Below, piece by piece: positions 9,513 to 18,534 of a stretch of 64,000 nucleotides of DNA (the stretch's first letter is position 1; every line of letters begins with the position of its first letter). Both the position numbers and the translations under genes were made by a program. Location: the NCBI RefSeq assembly GCF_005502465.1, contig NZ_SCOT01000006.1:85644-149643 (forward strand), read 5' to 3'. Origin of the DNA: Sphingopyxis sp. L1A2A. Lineage in GTDB: Bacteria > Pseudomonadota > Alphaproteobacteria > Sphingomonadales > Sphingomonadaceae. Below the pieces are notes generated by a model that worked only from the letters and a program-made list of their open reading frames with translations, was not told the DNA's origin and did no database searches.

Positions 9513-9920
9513 ATGACCGACCCGAAACCCGACGCCGCGCTCGACCCGATGGCGCATCATGTGCTGCGCGAGGGCGGCACCGAAAGGGCATTCACCGGCA
9601 AATATACCGATCACAAGGGCGACGGCCTGTACCGCTGTGCCGGTTGCGGCGAACCGTTGTTCGACAGCCGCACCAAATATGACAGCGGCTCGGGCTGGCC
9701 AAGCTATACCGCGCCCGCCGAAGGCGGCGCGGTCGAGGAACTGACCGACACCAGCCACGGCATGGTCCGCACCGAAGTGCGGTGCGCCAAATGCGAGGGC
9801 CATCTCGGCCATGTCTTCCCCGACGGTCCCGGACCGACCGGGCTGCGCTATTGCATCAACAGCGCGGCGCTTGACTTCGAGGGTCGCGCGCCGGATGAGG
9901 CGCAGACCGGCGAAGGCTGA
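9513..9920 (+). CDS. msrB: Peptide-methionine (R)-S-oxide reductase MsrB
   Basis: A 135-residue cytosolic repair enzyme that reduces methionine-R-sulfoxide in oxidised proteins, recycled by thioredoxin. All zinc ligands are present (Cys42, Cys45, Cys91, Cys94), as are the GWPSY motif (61-65) and the catalytic Cys114 in RYCINS. An AAGGAG ribosome site lies 7 bases before the ATG. It stands 94 bases after the PKS operon and 75 before the penicillin-binding protein gene, so it is probably its own transcription unit. Confidence 0.97.
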   Translation: MTDPKPDAALDPMAHHVLREGGTERAFTGKYTDHKGDGLYRCAGCGEPLFDSRTKYDSGSGWPSYTAPAEGGAVEELTDTSHGMVRTEVRCAKCEGHLGHVFPDGPGPTGLRYCINSAALDFEGRAPDEAQTGEG

Positions 9921-9995
9921 ACCAGCCCGTCGCCGGGGGGCTGCGATGAAAGGCTGACGCTGACAGGAGCGCGGCGAGGGAAGGAATACACCGCT

Positions 9996-12170
9996 TTGCG
10001 CCGCGAACGAGAGCCGTCATCGTCAGGAAATTCATCATCTTCGGGTAAGCGCGGCGGTGCGGTGCCAACAGGCGAACCGTCGCGCTTTCGCGTCTGGGTG
10101 CGGCGAATTTTCCGCTGGGGGCTCGGCCTGGCGCTCGTCGCGCTCGTTGCGCTGGCGGTCGCGGTCGGTATTGCCGTGCAGCGGATGCCGAGCTTTGAGG
10201 AGCTCAAGAAATCACCCGCCGGCCAAACGATCCGCGTCCGCGCCGCCGACGGCACCGTCTTCCTGTCGCTTGGCCCCAACTACGGCCGCTGGCTGACCCT
10301 GCGCGAAACGCCGCAGGTCATGCAGGACGCGATGGTTGCGGTCGAGGATCGGCGCTTTCGCTATCACCCCGGGCTTGATCCCGTCGGCATGGCGCGCGCC
10401 GCGGCGGTCGCGGTGCAGAACCGCGGCAGCGGGCGGCGCCTGCAGGGTGCCTCGACGATCACTCAGCAGCTGGCGCGCAACGTCTTTCTGTCGAACAGCT
10501 ATGATTTCAAGCGCAAGGCACGCGAGATGATCCTCGCGATGGCGCTCGAATGGAAATTCTCGAAGGACGAGATCCTCGAGCTCTATCTGAACAAGGTCTA
10601 TTTCGGCGGCGGCAGTTACGGCATCGATGCCGCCACGCGCCGCTTTTTCGGGCATAGTGCGACCGAAATGTCGCTGTCCGAGGCCGCAGTCGTCGCGGGG
10701 CTGGTGAAAGCACCGTCGCGCTATTCGCCGACCGCCGATGCGTCCGCCGCGCTGGGCCGCGCCGGGGTGGTGCTGAGCGTGATGGTCGACGCCGGGGTCA
10801 TCACCCAGAGCCAGGCCGACAGCGCCGAACCCGCCGATGTCCAGCTGGCACAGGAAACCGGCCAGAATAGCGCCCGCTATTTCAGCGACTGGGCGCTGCC
10901 GCAGCTCGACATGCTGATCGACGAGGGCGCCGAGGCGCTCGACGTCTATACCACGATCGACCTCAATATGCAGCGCGCGGCCACCGCCGCAATCCAGGCC
11001 AACACCCCGCGCGGGGTGCAGGGCGCGCTGGTCTCGCTCGACCGCGACGGCGCGGTGCGCGCGATGGTTGGCGGCACCGATTATGTGACGTCGAACTATA
11101 ACCGCGCGACGCAGGCGCTGCGCCAGCCGGGATCGGCGTGGAAATTGTTCGTCTATATGGCGGCGCTCGAGGCGGGGTATAAGGTCGACGATCCGGTGGT
11201 CGACGAACCGGTGACGATCAACGGCTGGTCGCCGCGCAACTCGTCGGGGCGCTTCGCCGGCACGATGGATCTGCGCAGTGCCTTTGCCTATTCGGTCAAC
11301 ACCGTCGCGGCAAAGCTGGGCGACGAGGTCGGCTTTTCGTCGGTCGCCAATATGGCGCGGCGGTTCGGCATCACCACTCCGGTCAACACCCACCCGTCGA
11401 TGGTGCTGGGCAGCGCCGAGGTGCGGGTGATCGACATGGCCGCCGCCTTTGCCGCGGTGTCGCGCGGCGGCATTTCGGTCGAGCCTTACGGGATCACCAA
11501 GGTGACCACCGCCGACGGCCGCCTACTGTATCAGCGCGCGGCGGAACGCGGCCAGGTGCTGGTCGACAATTGGGTTGCCGCGGGGATCACCGACTTGCTC
11601 CAGACCGCAGTCAATACCGGCACCGGGCGCGCGGCGCAGATCGGCCGCCCCGTTGCGGGCAAGACCGGGACGACGTCGAGCAACAAGGACGGTTGGTTCC
11701 TGGGCTTTTCCAGCGGGCTGACGACGGGCGTCTGGATGGGCCGCGACGATGCCAAGGCGGTCGGCGGATTGCAGGGCGGCCGCGCCCCGGCGCAGGCCTT
11801 TGCCGATTATATGCGCGTCGCGGTCGCGCGGCGTCCGATCGAGGCGTTCGACACCGAAGTCGTGCTACCCGAATGGCAGCTCGAGGACGAAGGCGAAGCC
11901 TATATGGGCGAACCCGGCGAAGGCGGGTTGGTCGATGAGAACGGCATGCCGATCGAGCTGCCCTATGACCTGCGACCACCCGAAAGTGCCGACCCCGCCC
12001 CGGCGCCCGAGGATGGCCCGGTACTCGACCAGCAATGGATCGAGGAGCAGACCGGGCGGCGTGGACCCGGCGACCCCGGCGCCGCACCCAAAAACGGCGC
12101 GGCGCCCAAAGTGCCGCCGCCGGTGACCAAAGCGCCAGCGCAGCGCCCGCCACCGGCTGAGTTCAATTAG
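9996..12170 (+). CDS. Class A penicillin-binding protein, PBP1A family
   Basis: A 724-residue bifunctional cell-wall synthase anchored in the inner membrane. Order: basic Ser-rich cytoplasmic tail (1-40), one membrane segment (about 41-62), GT51 glycosyltransferase with catalytic Glu117 in VEDRRF, and a transpeptidase with S380-AWK, SVN at 433-435 and KTG at 556-558. Residues about 630-724 form an acidic then Pro/Ala-rich tail. The start is TTG with a GGGAAGGA ribosome site 10 bases upstream, so start choice is less certain than the gene itself. Confidence 0.94.
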   Translation: MRREREPSSSGNSSSSGKRGGAVPTGEPSRFRVWVRRIFRWGLGLALVALVALAVAVGIAVQRMPSFEELKKSPAGQTIRVRAADGTVFLSLGPNYGRWLTLRETPQVMQDAMVAVEDRRFRYHPGLDPVGMARAAAVAVQNRGSGRRLQGASTITQQLARNVFLSNSYDFKRKAREMILAMALEWKFSKDEILELYLNKVYFGGGSYGIDAATRRFFGHSATEMSLSEAAVVAGLVKAPSRYSPTADASAALGRAGVVLSVMVDAGVITQSQADSAEPADVQLAQETGQNSARYFSDWALPQLDMLIDEGAEALDVYTTIDLNMQRAATAAIQANTPRGVQGALVSLDRDGAVRAMVGGTDYVTSNYNRATQALRQPGSAWKLFVYMAALEAGYKVDDPVVDEPVTINGWSPRNSSGRFAGTMDLRSAFAYSVNTVAAKLGDEVGFSSVANMARRFGITTPVNTHPSMVLGSAEVRVIDMAAAFAAVSRGGISVEPYGITKVTTADGRLLYQRAAERGQVLVDNWVAAGITDLLQTAVNTGTGRAAQIGRPVAGKTGTTSSNKDGWFLGFSSGLTTGVWMGRDDAKAVGGLQGGRAPAQAFADYMRVAVARRPIEAFDTEVVLPEWQLEDEGEAYMGEPGEGGLVDENGMPIELPYDLRPPESADPAPAPEDGPVLDQQWIEEQTGRRGPGDPGAAPKNGAAPKVPPPVTKAPAQRPPPAEFN

Positions 12171-12191
12171 AAACTGCTCTGTCCAGATGAA

Positions 12192-12258
12192 CCGTAGACC
12201 TGAGCTTGTCGAAGGGCGCCTCACCGAGAAGCGCCCTTCGACAAGTTCAGGTCTACGG
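12192..12258. repeat. REP-like inverted repeat (GAGCTTGTCGAAGGG type)
   Basis: Two 28-base arms (12192-12219 and 12231-12258) are reverse complements apart from one mismatch and enclose an 11-base loop. The core CTTGTCGAAGGGC is a well-known dispersed palindromic motif in Proteobacteria. It lies between the convergent PBP1A and YgjP genes and could also stop transcription from both sides, although there is no T-run. Confidence 0.8.
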
Positions 12259-12284
12259 CTAGAATCCCGGCGGCTAACAGCTAC

Positions 12285-13016
12285 TCAGGCCGCGAAACGG
12301 TAGCGGTGGAGACCGCGCCCTTCGCGGCGCAGCCAGCCGCGCGCCGCAGCGACATCGCCGTCGTGCAGTTCGTCGACCAGCGCATGGAAGGCGGGGCCAT
12401 GGTCCATATGCTCGAGATGCGCGACCTCGTGCGCCACCGTCGCGCGCCGGACATGGTCGGGCGCCATCACCAGTCGCCAGCTGTAGCGCAGGTCGCCGCC
12501 GTGCGTGCAACTGCCCCAGCGGCTGCGCGGATCGCCGACCCCGACGCGCCCGACCGCCAGTCCGGCGCGGGCGGCAATGTCGCGGCTTTCGCGATCGAGC
12601 AATGCCAGCGCCTGCGCTTTCAGCCAGCGTTCGACACGGCGTCCGACTGTTTCGGCAGGACCGCCCACGCGTAGCGCGCCCGGTTCGAGTGCAATCGCGC
12701 GTGGCGCGGTGGGCGCCCAGTCGATACGGCGATCGATGCCCAGGAACGGCAGCGAGGCGCCGGGTCCGACGATCACTGGCAGCGCCGCCTTGCCCACCTG
12801 TTCAGTCAGCCACGCCTGTTGCTCGCTCGCCCATTTCAGCGCGGCGCGGACGTTGGTGCGGCGCGGCACGGTCAGCCGCAGTTGGCCGCGCGCGGCGTCG
12901 AACACCAGGCGGTAGCGCCGCGACTGGGCGTGCTGGACGACGCGCACCGGCCACGCCTCGTCGGCGACCCAGATGTGCGGCCCCTCGGCCCGCAGATCAA
13001 ACCACGCGTTCGACAA
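12285..13016 (-). CDS. YgjP/SprT-like zinc metallopeptidase (DUF45, M48-type)
   Basis: A 243-residue protein with the DUF45/YgjP fold. The zinc motif HEVAH is at 196-200, followed by the third-ligand region HMDHGPAFH, and the preceding RWGSC motif (166-170) is typical of the family. It has no signal peptide, so it is cytosolic. Its physiological substrate is unknown. Its first 20 bases overlap the end of the YcgN-family gene, and that gene overlaps the SCO gene, so the three form one operon read leftwards. Confidence 0.9.
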   Translation of the reverse strand: MSNAWFDLRAEGPHIWVADEAWPVRVVQHAQSRRYRLVFDAARGQLRLTVPRRTNVRAALKWASEQQAWLTEQVGKAALPVIVGPGASLPFLGIDRRIDWAPTAPRAIALEPGALRVGGPAETVGRRVERWLKAQALALLDRESRDIAARAGLAVGRVGVGDPRSRWGSCTHGGDLRYSWRLVMAPDHVRRATVAHEVAHLEHMDHGPAFHALVDELHDGDVAAARGWLRREGRGLHRYRFAA

Positions 13017-13452
13017 GATGATTTTCTAGCGGTCCCGCAACATCCTCGCTGACCGTCCAGCCCGCGATCGACTGACCGGCGCGGTGGACGGCATCGCGAT
13101 CGCCCGACACCAGATAATGCCATGCCGGCAGCGGCCGATCCTCGGCGCGCAGGCGGTAGGCGCAGCTTTGCGGCAGCCATTCGATGTCGGCAACCTTGGC
13201 CTTGGTCAACGTCAGGCAATCGGGGACGTGGCGGCGGCGATGTTTGTAATCGCCGCAGCGCGCGGTGGTGAGATCGAGCAGGCGACACGCAACATTGGTC
13301 GGATAAATCCGCCCCGTATCTTCATCCTCGATCTTGTGCAGACAGCATTTGCCGCAACCGTCGCACAAGGCCTCCCACTGGCCGGCGTCGAGGCTGGCGA
13401 GCGGCGCTTCCCAAAAGGGGCGGGGCGCCGCGCCCCCCATCACTTGACCCAT
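12997..13452 (-). CDS. YcgN family cysteine-cluster protein (UPF0260)
   Basis: A 151-residue protein with the family's cysteine pattern: CDGCGKCC at 30-37, then single cysteines near 56, 66, 79 and 97. The cluster is expected to bind zinc or an iron-sulfur centre, and the function is unknown. It is the middle gene of the SCO-YcgN-YgjP operon and overlaps the SCO gene by 13 bases and the YgjP gene by 20. Confidence 0.9.
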   Translation of the reverse strand: MGQVMGGAAPRPFWEAPLASLDAGQWEALCDGCGKCCLHKIEDEDTGRIYPTNVACRLLDLTTARCGDYKHRRRHVPDCLTLTKAKVADIEWLPQSCAYRLRAEDRPLPAWHYLVSGDRDAVHRAGQSIAGWTVSEDVAGPLENHLVERVV

Positions 13453-14084
13453 TTCGCCAGATCGGCGGCGACAGCGGCGGGCGCGCCCTCGTCGGCGTCG
13501 GTCGAGGGGTCGTCGAGCGGCAGCAGCGCAAGCGGCTTGCCCGCCGGATCCATCAGAAAGGCAAGCTGGCTGTGCGCCATCAGGTAGCGGTCGGGCGCCG
13601 AACCATCGACCTTGTTGAACGTGACGACATAGGCCTTGGCGACCGCGGCAATCTGTTCGGGGGTGCCGGTCAGGCCGAGCAGGCGCGGATGATAGCGCGC
13701 CACAAACGGCTTCAGCGCTGCGGGCGTGTCGCGCACCGGATCGACGGTGACGAACAGCGGCGCGATCTTCGCTCCGCGCGCGGGATCGGACTTTTCGAAC
13801 TGCGCCAGCCCGCGCATCAGCTTTTGCAGGTCGACGGGACAGATGTCGGGGCAGAAGCTGTAGCCGAAATAAACGAGGCGATACTGGCCGGAGAAATCGG
13901 TATCGCGGACGGTTTTGCCATTCTGATCGGTGAGCGTGAACGGGCCGCCGATGCGCGCGCCTTCAAGCGGCGGGGTCGCCGGCGGCGCGTCGGCGGCGCT
14001 ATTGCATCCCGCCAGCATCGCACCCAATGCGACGATGAGGCTTGCACGGACCAGCTTTTGTCCCATATTCGCGATATTCATCAT
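13440..14084 (-). CDS. SCO1/SenC family copper protein
   Basis: A 214-residue thioredoxin-fold lipoprotein involved in delivering copper to cytochrome c oxidase or in redox maintenance of its copper site. The lipobox LAGC places the lipidated cysteine at 27. The copper ligands are Cys78 and Cys82 in CPDIC and His170 in LMAHSQ. It is the first gene of a three-gene overlapping operon and is divergent from the ankyrin gene, with 86 bases between starts. Its target oxidase genes are not in the window. Confidence 0.93.
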   Translation of the reverse strand: MMNIANMGQKLVRASLIVALGAMLAGCNSAADAPPATPPLEGARIGGPFTLTDQNGKTVRDTDFSGQYRLVYFGYSFCPDICPVDLQKLMRGLAQFEKSDPARGAKIAPLFVTVDPVRDTPAALKPFVARYHPRLLGLTGTPEQIAAVAKAYVVTFNKVDGSAPDRYLMAHSQLAFLMDPAGKPLALLPLDDPSTDADEGAPAAVAADLAKWVK

Positions 14085-14170
14085 GGGGCCAGCCTTGGTC
14101 GGCTAGGCGCCGAAAATCAACCATTGTCGTCGCAGCGTTGCGGCGGTTCTCGCCAAGGGTTACCCAGATC

Positions 14171-14791
14171 ATGTTCCGACGCGCGGAGTTCCGCCTCGCC
14201 ATCCTCCTCCTCGCCTTTTTTGCGGCGACAGGCCTGCCCCATGGCCCCGCGCAGGCGCAGTTCCGCGGCGGCTATGCCTTTTTGCAGGCGGTCGACGCCC
14301 GCGACGGGACCAAAGCAACCGACGCGCTCAAGGATGATGCGACGCTGATCAACACGCGGCATCCCGAATCGGGCGAAACCGCGCTCGCCATCGTTGCCAA
14401 GCGCCGCGACGCCACGTGGCTGCGCTTTCTGATCGCCAAAGATGCCGACCCGTCGATTGCCGACCGGCAAGGCATGACCCCCCTGATGCACGCCGCACTG
14501 CTTAACTTCACCGACGGCGCGACCGAATTGCTCGACGCCAAGGCGCCGGTGGACCAGACCAACCGCCGCGGCGAAACCGCGCTGATCCTGGCGGTGCAGA
14601 CCAAGAATGTTGCGATGGTCCGCCTGCTCGTCCGGCGCGGCGCCAATCCCGACAAAGCCGACCATTCCACCGGCATGACGGCGCGCGATTATGCCAAGCG
14701 CGACGACCGGACCGGACAGATCGTCACGCTCCTCGACGCCAAGGCCGATGGACCGGGACGCGAACTAGGGCCGAGCTTTGGCCCCAATTGA
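14171..14791 (+). CDS. Exported ankyrin-repeat protein
   Basis: A 206-residue protein with a signal peptide (hydrophobic 9-23, cleavage after AQA near 29) and about four ankyrin repeats between residues 55 and 190; the GETALxxA and GMTPLMHAA helices are clear. It probably acts as a periplasmic binding scaffold; the partner is unknown. I chose the ATG at 14171 because it gives the signal peptide directly; the longer frame adds residues that overlap the SCO start region. It ends 57 bases before ribB. Confidence 0.85.
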   Translation: MFRRAEFRLAILLLAFFAATGLPHGPAQAQFRGGYAFLQAVDARDGTKATDALKDDATLINTRHPESGETALAIVAKRRDATWLRFLIAKDADPSIADRQGMTPLMHAALLNFTDGATELLDAKAPVDQTNRRGETALILAVQTKNVAMVRLLVRRGANPDKADHSTGMTARDYAKRDDRTGQIVTLLDAKADGPGRELGPSFGPN

Positions 14792-14798
14792 TCGGCGC

Positions 14799-14827
14799 AA
14801 TGTGATATCTTGATTGACAATCACATT
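14799..14827. promoter_or_regulatory. Palindromic operator candidate before ribB
   Basis: AATGTGAT (14799-14806) and ATCACATT (14820-14827) are perfect 8-base inverted arms separated by 13 bases. A consensus -35 hexamer, TTGACA (14814-14819), lies inside the spacer. The site ends 21 bases before the ribB ATG. Because the RibB protein carries an N-terminal HTH, this is a candidate self-regulation site; binding is inference. Confidence 0.55.
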
Positions 14828-14848
14828 ACAGTGTGAGACACGTTGGTC

Positions 14849-16123
14849 ATGTCTACACAATTGATCGAGCGCATTCGCGCCATCGTCGATGACGGCAGCA
14901 TGTCGCGGTCGGGCCTCGCCCGTGCCGCGGGCCTGCACGCCAACAGCCTGCGCGATCTCGACTCGCCCGGCTGGAACCCCACCGCCGAAACCTTGCGCAA
15001 GCTGGAAAACTGGCTCGCGCACGGCAGCGACCTGTCGCCGATGGCAACCCCGGAAGAGATTATCGCCGAGGCGCGCAACGGCCGGATGTTCATCCTGGTC
15101 GACGACGAGGACCGCGAGAATGAGGGTGATCTGGTCATCCCGGCGCAGATGGCGACCCCCGATGCGGTCAATTTCATGGCGACCCACGGCCGCGGACTGA
15201 TCTGCCTGACGCTGACCAAGGCGCGCGTCGATCTGCTCGGGCTCGAGTTGATGAGCCGTGCGAACGGCACCCGCCACGAAACCGCCTTCACCACGTCGAT
15301 CGAGGCGCGCGAGGGCGTCACCACCGGCATTTCGGCCGCCGACCGCGCGCGCACCGTGTCGGTCGCGATCGACGGCGCCAAAGGCCGCGACGACATCGTC
15401 ACCCCCGGCCATGTCTTTCCGTTGATCGCGCGCGACGGCGGGGTGCTGGTGCGCGCCGGACATACCGAGGCGTCGGTCGACATCGCGCGGCTCGCCGGGC
15501 TCAACCCCTCGGGAGTGATCTGCGAGATCATGAACGACGACGGGTCGATGGCGCGGCTCGACGACCTGATTCCCTTTGCCCGGCGCCACGGGCTGAAGAT
15601 CGGGACGATCGCCGACCTGATCGCATACCGCCACCGCAACGACCGGCTGGTCGAATGCGTCGCCGACGATCCGTTCGAATCGGATTATGGCGGCGACTGG
15701 CGGCTGAAATCCTATCGCAACAAAATCGATGGCAGTGTCAATCTGGTGCTGCAAAAGGGCGCGGTCGATCCGGAGGGCGTGACGCTGGTGCGCATGCATC
15801 CGGTATCGCTCTTCGACGACATCATGGGCCGCCCGGGCCCGAAAAAGCGCCGCCTCCAGCGCTCGATGGACGCGATCGGCGAAGCCGGTGGGGGCGTGAT
15901 CGTGATGCTGATGCGTCCGCTGCCCGGATCGGCCGAAGCCGAAGCGGCACCCCCGCCCGAAGGCGGCATGGACCTTCGGACTTACGGTATCGGTGCACAG
16001 ATCCTCGCCGACCTTGGCGTCCATGCGATGGAACTGCTCACCCCCACCCACAGTAATATCGTCGGCCTCGAAGGCTATGGCCTGTCGGTCGTCGGCGAAC
16101 GCCCCATTCCCGGAGAAGCATAA
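14849..16123 (+). CDS. ribB: HTH - DHBP synthase - degenerate RibA fusion (RibBX type)
   Basis: A 424-residue protein that makes 3,4-dihydroxy-2-butanone 4-phosphate from ribulose 5-phosphate for riboflavin synthesis. Residues 1-57 look like an XRE-type helix-turn-helix ([19 protein letters not shown]). Residues about 65-270 are a full RibB domain with [11 protein letters not shown] (85-95) and THGRGLICL (112-120). Residues about 275-420 align with GTP cyclohydrolase II, including [12 protein letters not shown], but the three zinc cysteines are gone ([11 protein letters not shown] replaces the usual HSECLTGD), so that part should be inactive; such RibBX forms are known in Proteobacteria. A TTG at 14843 is an alternative start. 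It overlaps ribH by one base (TAATG). Confidence 0.93.
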   Translation: MSTQLIERIRAIVDDGSMSRSGLARAAGLHANSLRDLDSPGWNPTAETLRKLENWLAHGSDLSPMATPEEIIAEARNGRMFILVDDEDRENEGDLVIPAQMATPDAVNFMATHGRGLICLTLTKARVDLLGLELMSRANGTRHETAFTTSIEAREGVTTGISAADRARTVSVAIDGAKGRDDIVTPGHVFPLIARDGGVLVRAGHTEASVDIARLAGLNPSGVICEIMNDDGSMARLDDLIPFARRHGLKIGTIADLIAYRHRNDRLVECVADDPFESDYGGDWRLKSYRNKIDGSVNLVLQKGAVDPEGVTLVRMHPVSLFDDIMGRPGPKKRRLQRSMDAIGEAGGGVIVMLMRPLPGSAEAEAAPPPEGGMDLRTYGIGAQILADLGVHAMELLTPTHSNIVGLEGYGLSVVGERPIPGEA

Positions 16124-16548
16124 TGGCCCACGTGCTGATCGTCGAAGCCCGCTTTTACAGCCAGCTCAACGACATGCTGCTCGACGGCGTGCGCAGCGCG
16201 CTCGAGGCTGAGGGGCACAGCCATGAGACGGTGACGGTCCCCGGCGCGCTCGAAGTGCCCGCGGCGATCTCGCTCGCCGCCGATACCGGCCGTTACGACG
16301 CCTACGTCGCGCTCGGCGTCGTTATTCGCGGCGAAACCTATCATTTCGAGGTCGTGTCGAACGAAAGCGCGCGCGGCATCATGGCGCTGACGCTCGATGG
16401 CCTGGCGATCGGCAACGGCATCCTGACCGTCGAGAATGACGAACAGGCGCTTGCGCGCGCCGACAAGACGCGCAAGGATAAGGGCGGCGAAGCGGCGAAG
16501 GCCGCGCTCGCCATGCTGGCCCTTAAGGAACAATTCGGCATTGGTTGA
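16123..16548 (+). CDS. ribH: 6,7-dimethyl-8-ribityllumazine synthase
   Basis: A 141-residue enzyme joining the RibB product with the pyrimidine intermediate to form lumazine, the step before riboflavin synthase. GALEVP (41-46) and [12 protein letters not shown] (65-76, His74 catalytic) are intact. It is coupled to ribB through TAATG and its end overlaps the next frame by 8 bases. The riboflavin synthase and deaminase/reductase genes are 7 kb away. Confidence 0.96.
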   Translation: MAHVLIVEARFYSQLNDMLLDGVRSALEAEGHSHETVTVPGALEVPAAISLAADTGRYDAYVALGVVIRGETYHFEVVSNESARGIMALTLDGLAIGNGILTVENDEQALARADKTRKDKGGEAAKAALAMLALKEQFGIG

Positions 16549-17185
16549 TCGCCCGCCCCCCAGCCGTTTTTCCGTCGTCGAGCGCGGCGGGCGGCTGGTG
16601 GTGATCGACAAGGAAACCGGCCAGACGCCGCTGAGCGCCGCCGAGCGCATGGAAATTCACGATCGCCTGCTGGGCGTCGAGCCGGTCCGGCCCGAGCGGC
16701 CCAGCAATGCGCCTGACCTGTCCGCCGCGGCGCGCGCCGAATCGGGACTGAGCGCCCGCCCGGCGCCGAACCAGCCGCAATCGGCAACCCCCACCAAGCC
16801 GCGTATGGTCGCCGCAACGGCCGAGCAGGGCAAGCGGCCCTGGTCGCCAGCGCCGGGCGACCGGCCGGCGCTGAAGGCGAACACCCCCGCGCGCATCCCG
16901 AGCCGCCCCGCCCCGCAAAGCGGCGCCCGCAAGACGATCGTCACCGGTAAATGGTGGGATGCGAAAGGTCCGCGCACGATCGAACTCGGTCCAAAGGGGC
17001 AACAGACGCTGAGCGGCGGTTTTGTGACGCTGTTCGTCGTCATGGTGATCGCGGCGATTGTCGCGCTGATCATTCAGCCCGTACTGCTTTTCGTCGGCGG
17101 CTTCCTGCTGTTCCGCTTTGGCAGCAATATCCTCGGCCCGCTGGGCGCCGGGATCGTCGACAAGGCGTTGGCCGAGCAGGGTTAG
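16541..17185 (+). CDS. Unknown protein with C-terminal membrane segments
   Basis: A 214-residue protein if started at the TTG at 16541, which overlaps ribH by 8 bases; no ATG exists in a sensible place, so the start is uncertain. The first about 40 residues form a compact beta-rich segment, 50-150 are Pro/Ala/Arg-rich and probably disordered, and 165-205 hold two closely spaced hydrophobic segments. I do not recognise a family. Coupling to ribBH suggests co-expression, not necessarily a role in riboflavin synthesis. Confidence 0.65.
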   Translation: MVDRPPPSRFSVVERGGRLVVIDKETGQTPLSAAERMEIHDRLLGVEPVRPERPSNAPDLSAAARAESGLSARPAPNQPQSATPTKPRMVAATAEQGKRPWSPAPGDRPALKANTPARIPSRPAPQSGARKTIVTGKWWDAKGPRTIELGPKGQQTLSGGFVTLFVVMVIAAIVALIIQPVLLFVGGFLLFRFGSNILGPLGAGIVDKALAEQG

Positions 17186-17332
17186 CCAAAATCCTCCCTG
17201 TCGCGTAGCGATGGGGCGGTGGCAGCCCGGAGGGCCGACGGAGGGGCTATCGCGCGACGTCGCTGCCCCTCCACCATTCGCTTCGCGAGCGGTCCCCCTC
17301 CCCATGGCTGCGCCACAGGGAGGATTGATCGA
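17186..17332. repeat. Long imperfect palindrome (CCTCCCTGT/ACAGGGAGG type)
   Basis: The outer arms AATCCTCCCTGT (from 17189) and ACAGGGAGGATT (to 17328) are inverted, and inner parts (AGCGATGGGG near 17207, CCCCATGGCT near 17300) also pair, so the whole 145 bases can fold as one long imperfect hairpin. It fills the gap between two convergent genes. It resembles dispersed intergenic palindromes common in sphingomonads, which I recall but cannot confirm here. Confidence 0.65.
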
Positions 17333-17335
17333 GCC

Positions 17336-18421
17336 TTAGGCGTCCACCAGCGCCGGATAGTCGGTGTAGCCCTCGGCACCCGCCGAATACCAGGTCTGCG
17401 GATTGTCGGCCGACCATGGAGCGCCGCTCTGGATGCGTTCGACCAGATCGGGATTGCCGATATAGGGGCGGCCAAAGGCGATCGCATCGGCAAGACCGTC
17501 GGCAAGTGCTGCCTCCGCCTTGGCGACGTCATAGTCGCTGTTGAGGATCAGCGGACCTTTGAACGCCTTGCGGATCGCGGGCGATTGTTTGGGGACGTCG
17601 GTGTTGCCGAAGGTGCCGTCGGGGCCGGGTTCGCGCAGTTCGAGAAAACCGATGCCGAGCGTATCGAGCGCCGCAGCCGCAGCGGTGAACAAGGGTTCCG
17701 GATTGCTGTCATCGACGCCCTGCGAATTGCCATTGGGCGACAGCCGCACCGAGACGCGGTCGGCGCCCCAGACGCCGATCAGCGCTGCGGTCACTTCGCG
17801 CAGCAGCCGGATGCGGTTTTCGACCGACCCGCCATAATCGTCATCGCGCAAATTGCTGTTGTCGCGCAGGAACTGGTCGATCAGATAGCCGTTGGCGCCG
17901 TGCAGCTGCACCCCGTCGAATCCGGCCTTTTTGGCATTTTCTGCCGCCTTGACATAATCATTGATCAGTCGCGGAATCTCGGCCAGCTCCAGCGGGCGCG
18001 CGACTTCAAGGTCACGGCGGCCGACCGGCGTATGCGCCCGGCCCTCGCCTTGCGTCGCCGAGGCCGAGACCGGCGGCTTACCATCATTGAACACCGAATG
18101 GACGAGGCGGCCCATGTGCCACAGCTGCGCGACGATGCGCCCGCCGGCGGCATGGACGGCATCGGTCACCGGCTTCCAGCCTTCGACCTGCGCGTCGGTC
18201 CACAGACCCGGGGCCGACGGCCAGCCAAGGCCTTCCTGCGAAATGCCCGTCGCTTCCGAAATGATCAGGCCTGACGAGGCGCGCTGGCGATAATATTCGA
18301 CCGCGAGTTCGGTCGGGACAAATCCCGGCCCGGCGCGGCCGCGGGTCAGCGGCGCCATGATGATGCGATTCGGCGCCTGAATGGCGCCCAGCTTGATCGG
18401 GTCGAAAAACGATACGGCCAT
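17336..18421 (-). CDS. NemA-like alkene reductase (old yellow enzyme family)
   Basis: A 361-residue FMN-dependent reductase of activated double bonds, using NAD(P)H. FMN-binding MAPLTRGRA lies at 22-30 and the substrate-binding HGAN (His174, Asn177) with downstream Tyr179 is present. The ATG at 18421 gives the standard N-terminus (SFFDPIKLGxIQAPNRI); the longer frame upstream is not protein-like. It is divergent from the DMT transporter with 113 bases between starts. Natural substrate unknown. Confidence 0.94.
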   Translation of the reverse strand: MAVSFFDPIKLGAIQAPNRIIMAPLTRGRAGPGFVPTELAVEYYRQRASSGLIISEATGISQEGLGWPSAPGLWTDAQVEGWKPVTDAVHAAGGRIVAQLWHMGRLVHSVFNDGKPPVSASATQGEGRAHTPVGRRDLEVARPLELAEIPRLINDYVKAAENAKKAGFDGVQLHGANGYLIDQFLRDNSNLRDDDYGGSVENRIRLLREVTAALIGVWGADRVSVRLSPNGNSQGVDDSNPEPLFTAAAAALDTLGIGFLELREPGPDGTFGNTDVPKQSPAIRKAFKGPLILNSDYDVAKAEAALADGLADAIAFGRPYIGNPDLVERIQSGAPWSADNPQTWYSAGAEGYTDYPALVDA

Positions 18422-18534
18422 AAATCCTCCACGTTCCAAATTCCGCGCGACGACCGTTCGGGGCGCCGCTATGGCCCGCAAAGCTATGGATGCCGCGGTG
18501 CCTGCACAATGGTCAGTATCAAAAGAAAATCTAA

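Noticed and set aside
14792..14848. FMN riboswitch before ribB
   Set aside because: The interval is about 57 bases, well below the about 140 needed for an RFN element, and no such pattern is seen.
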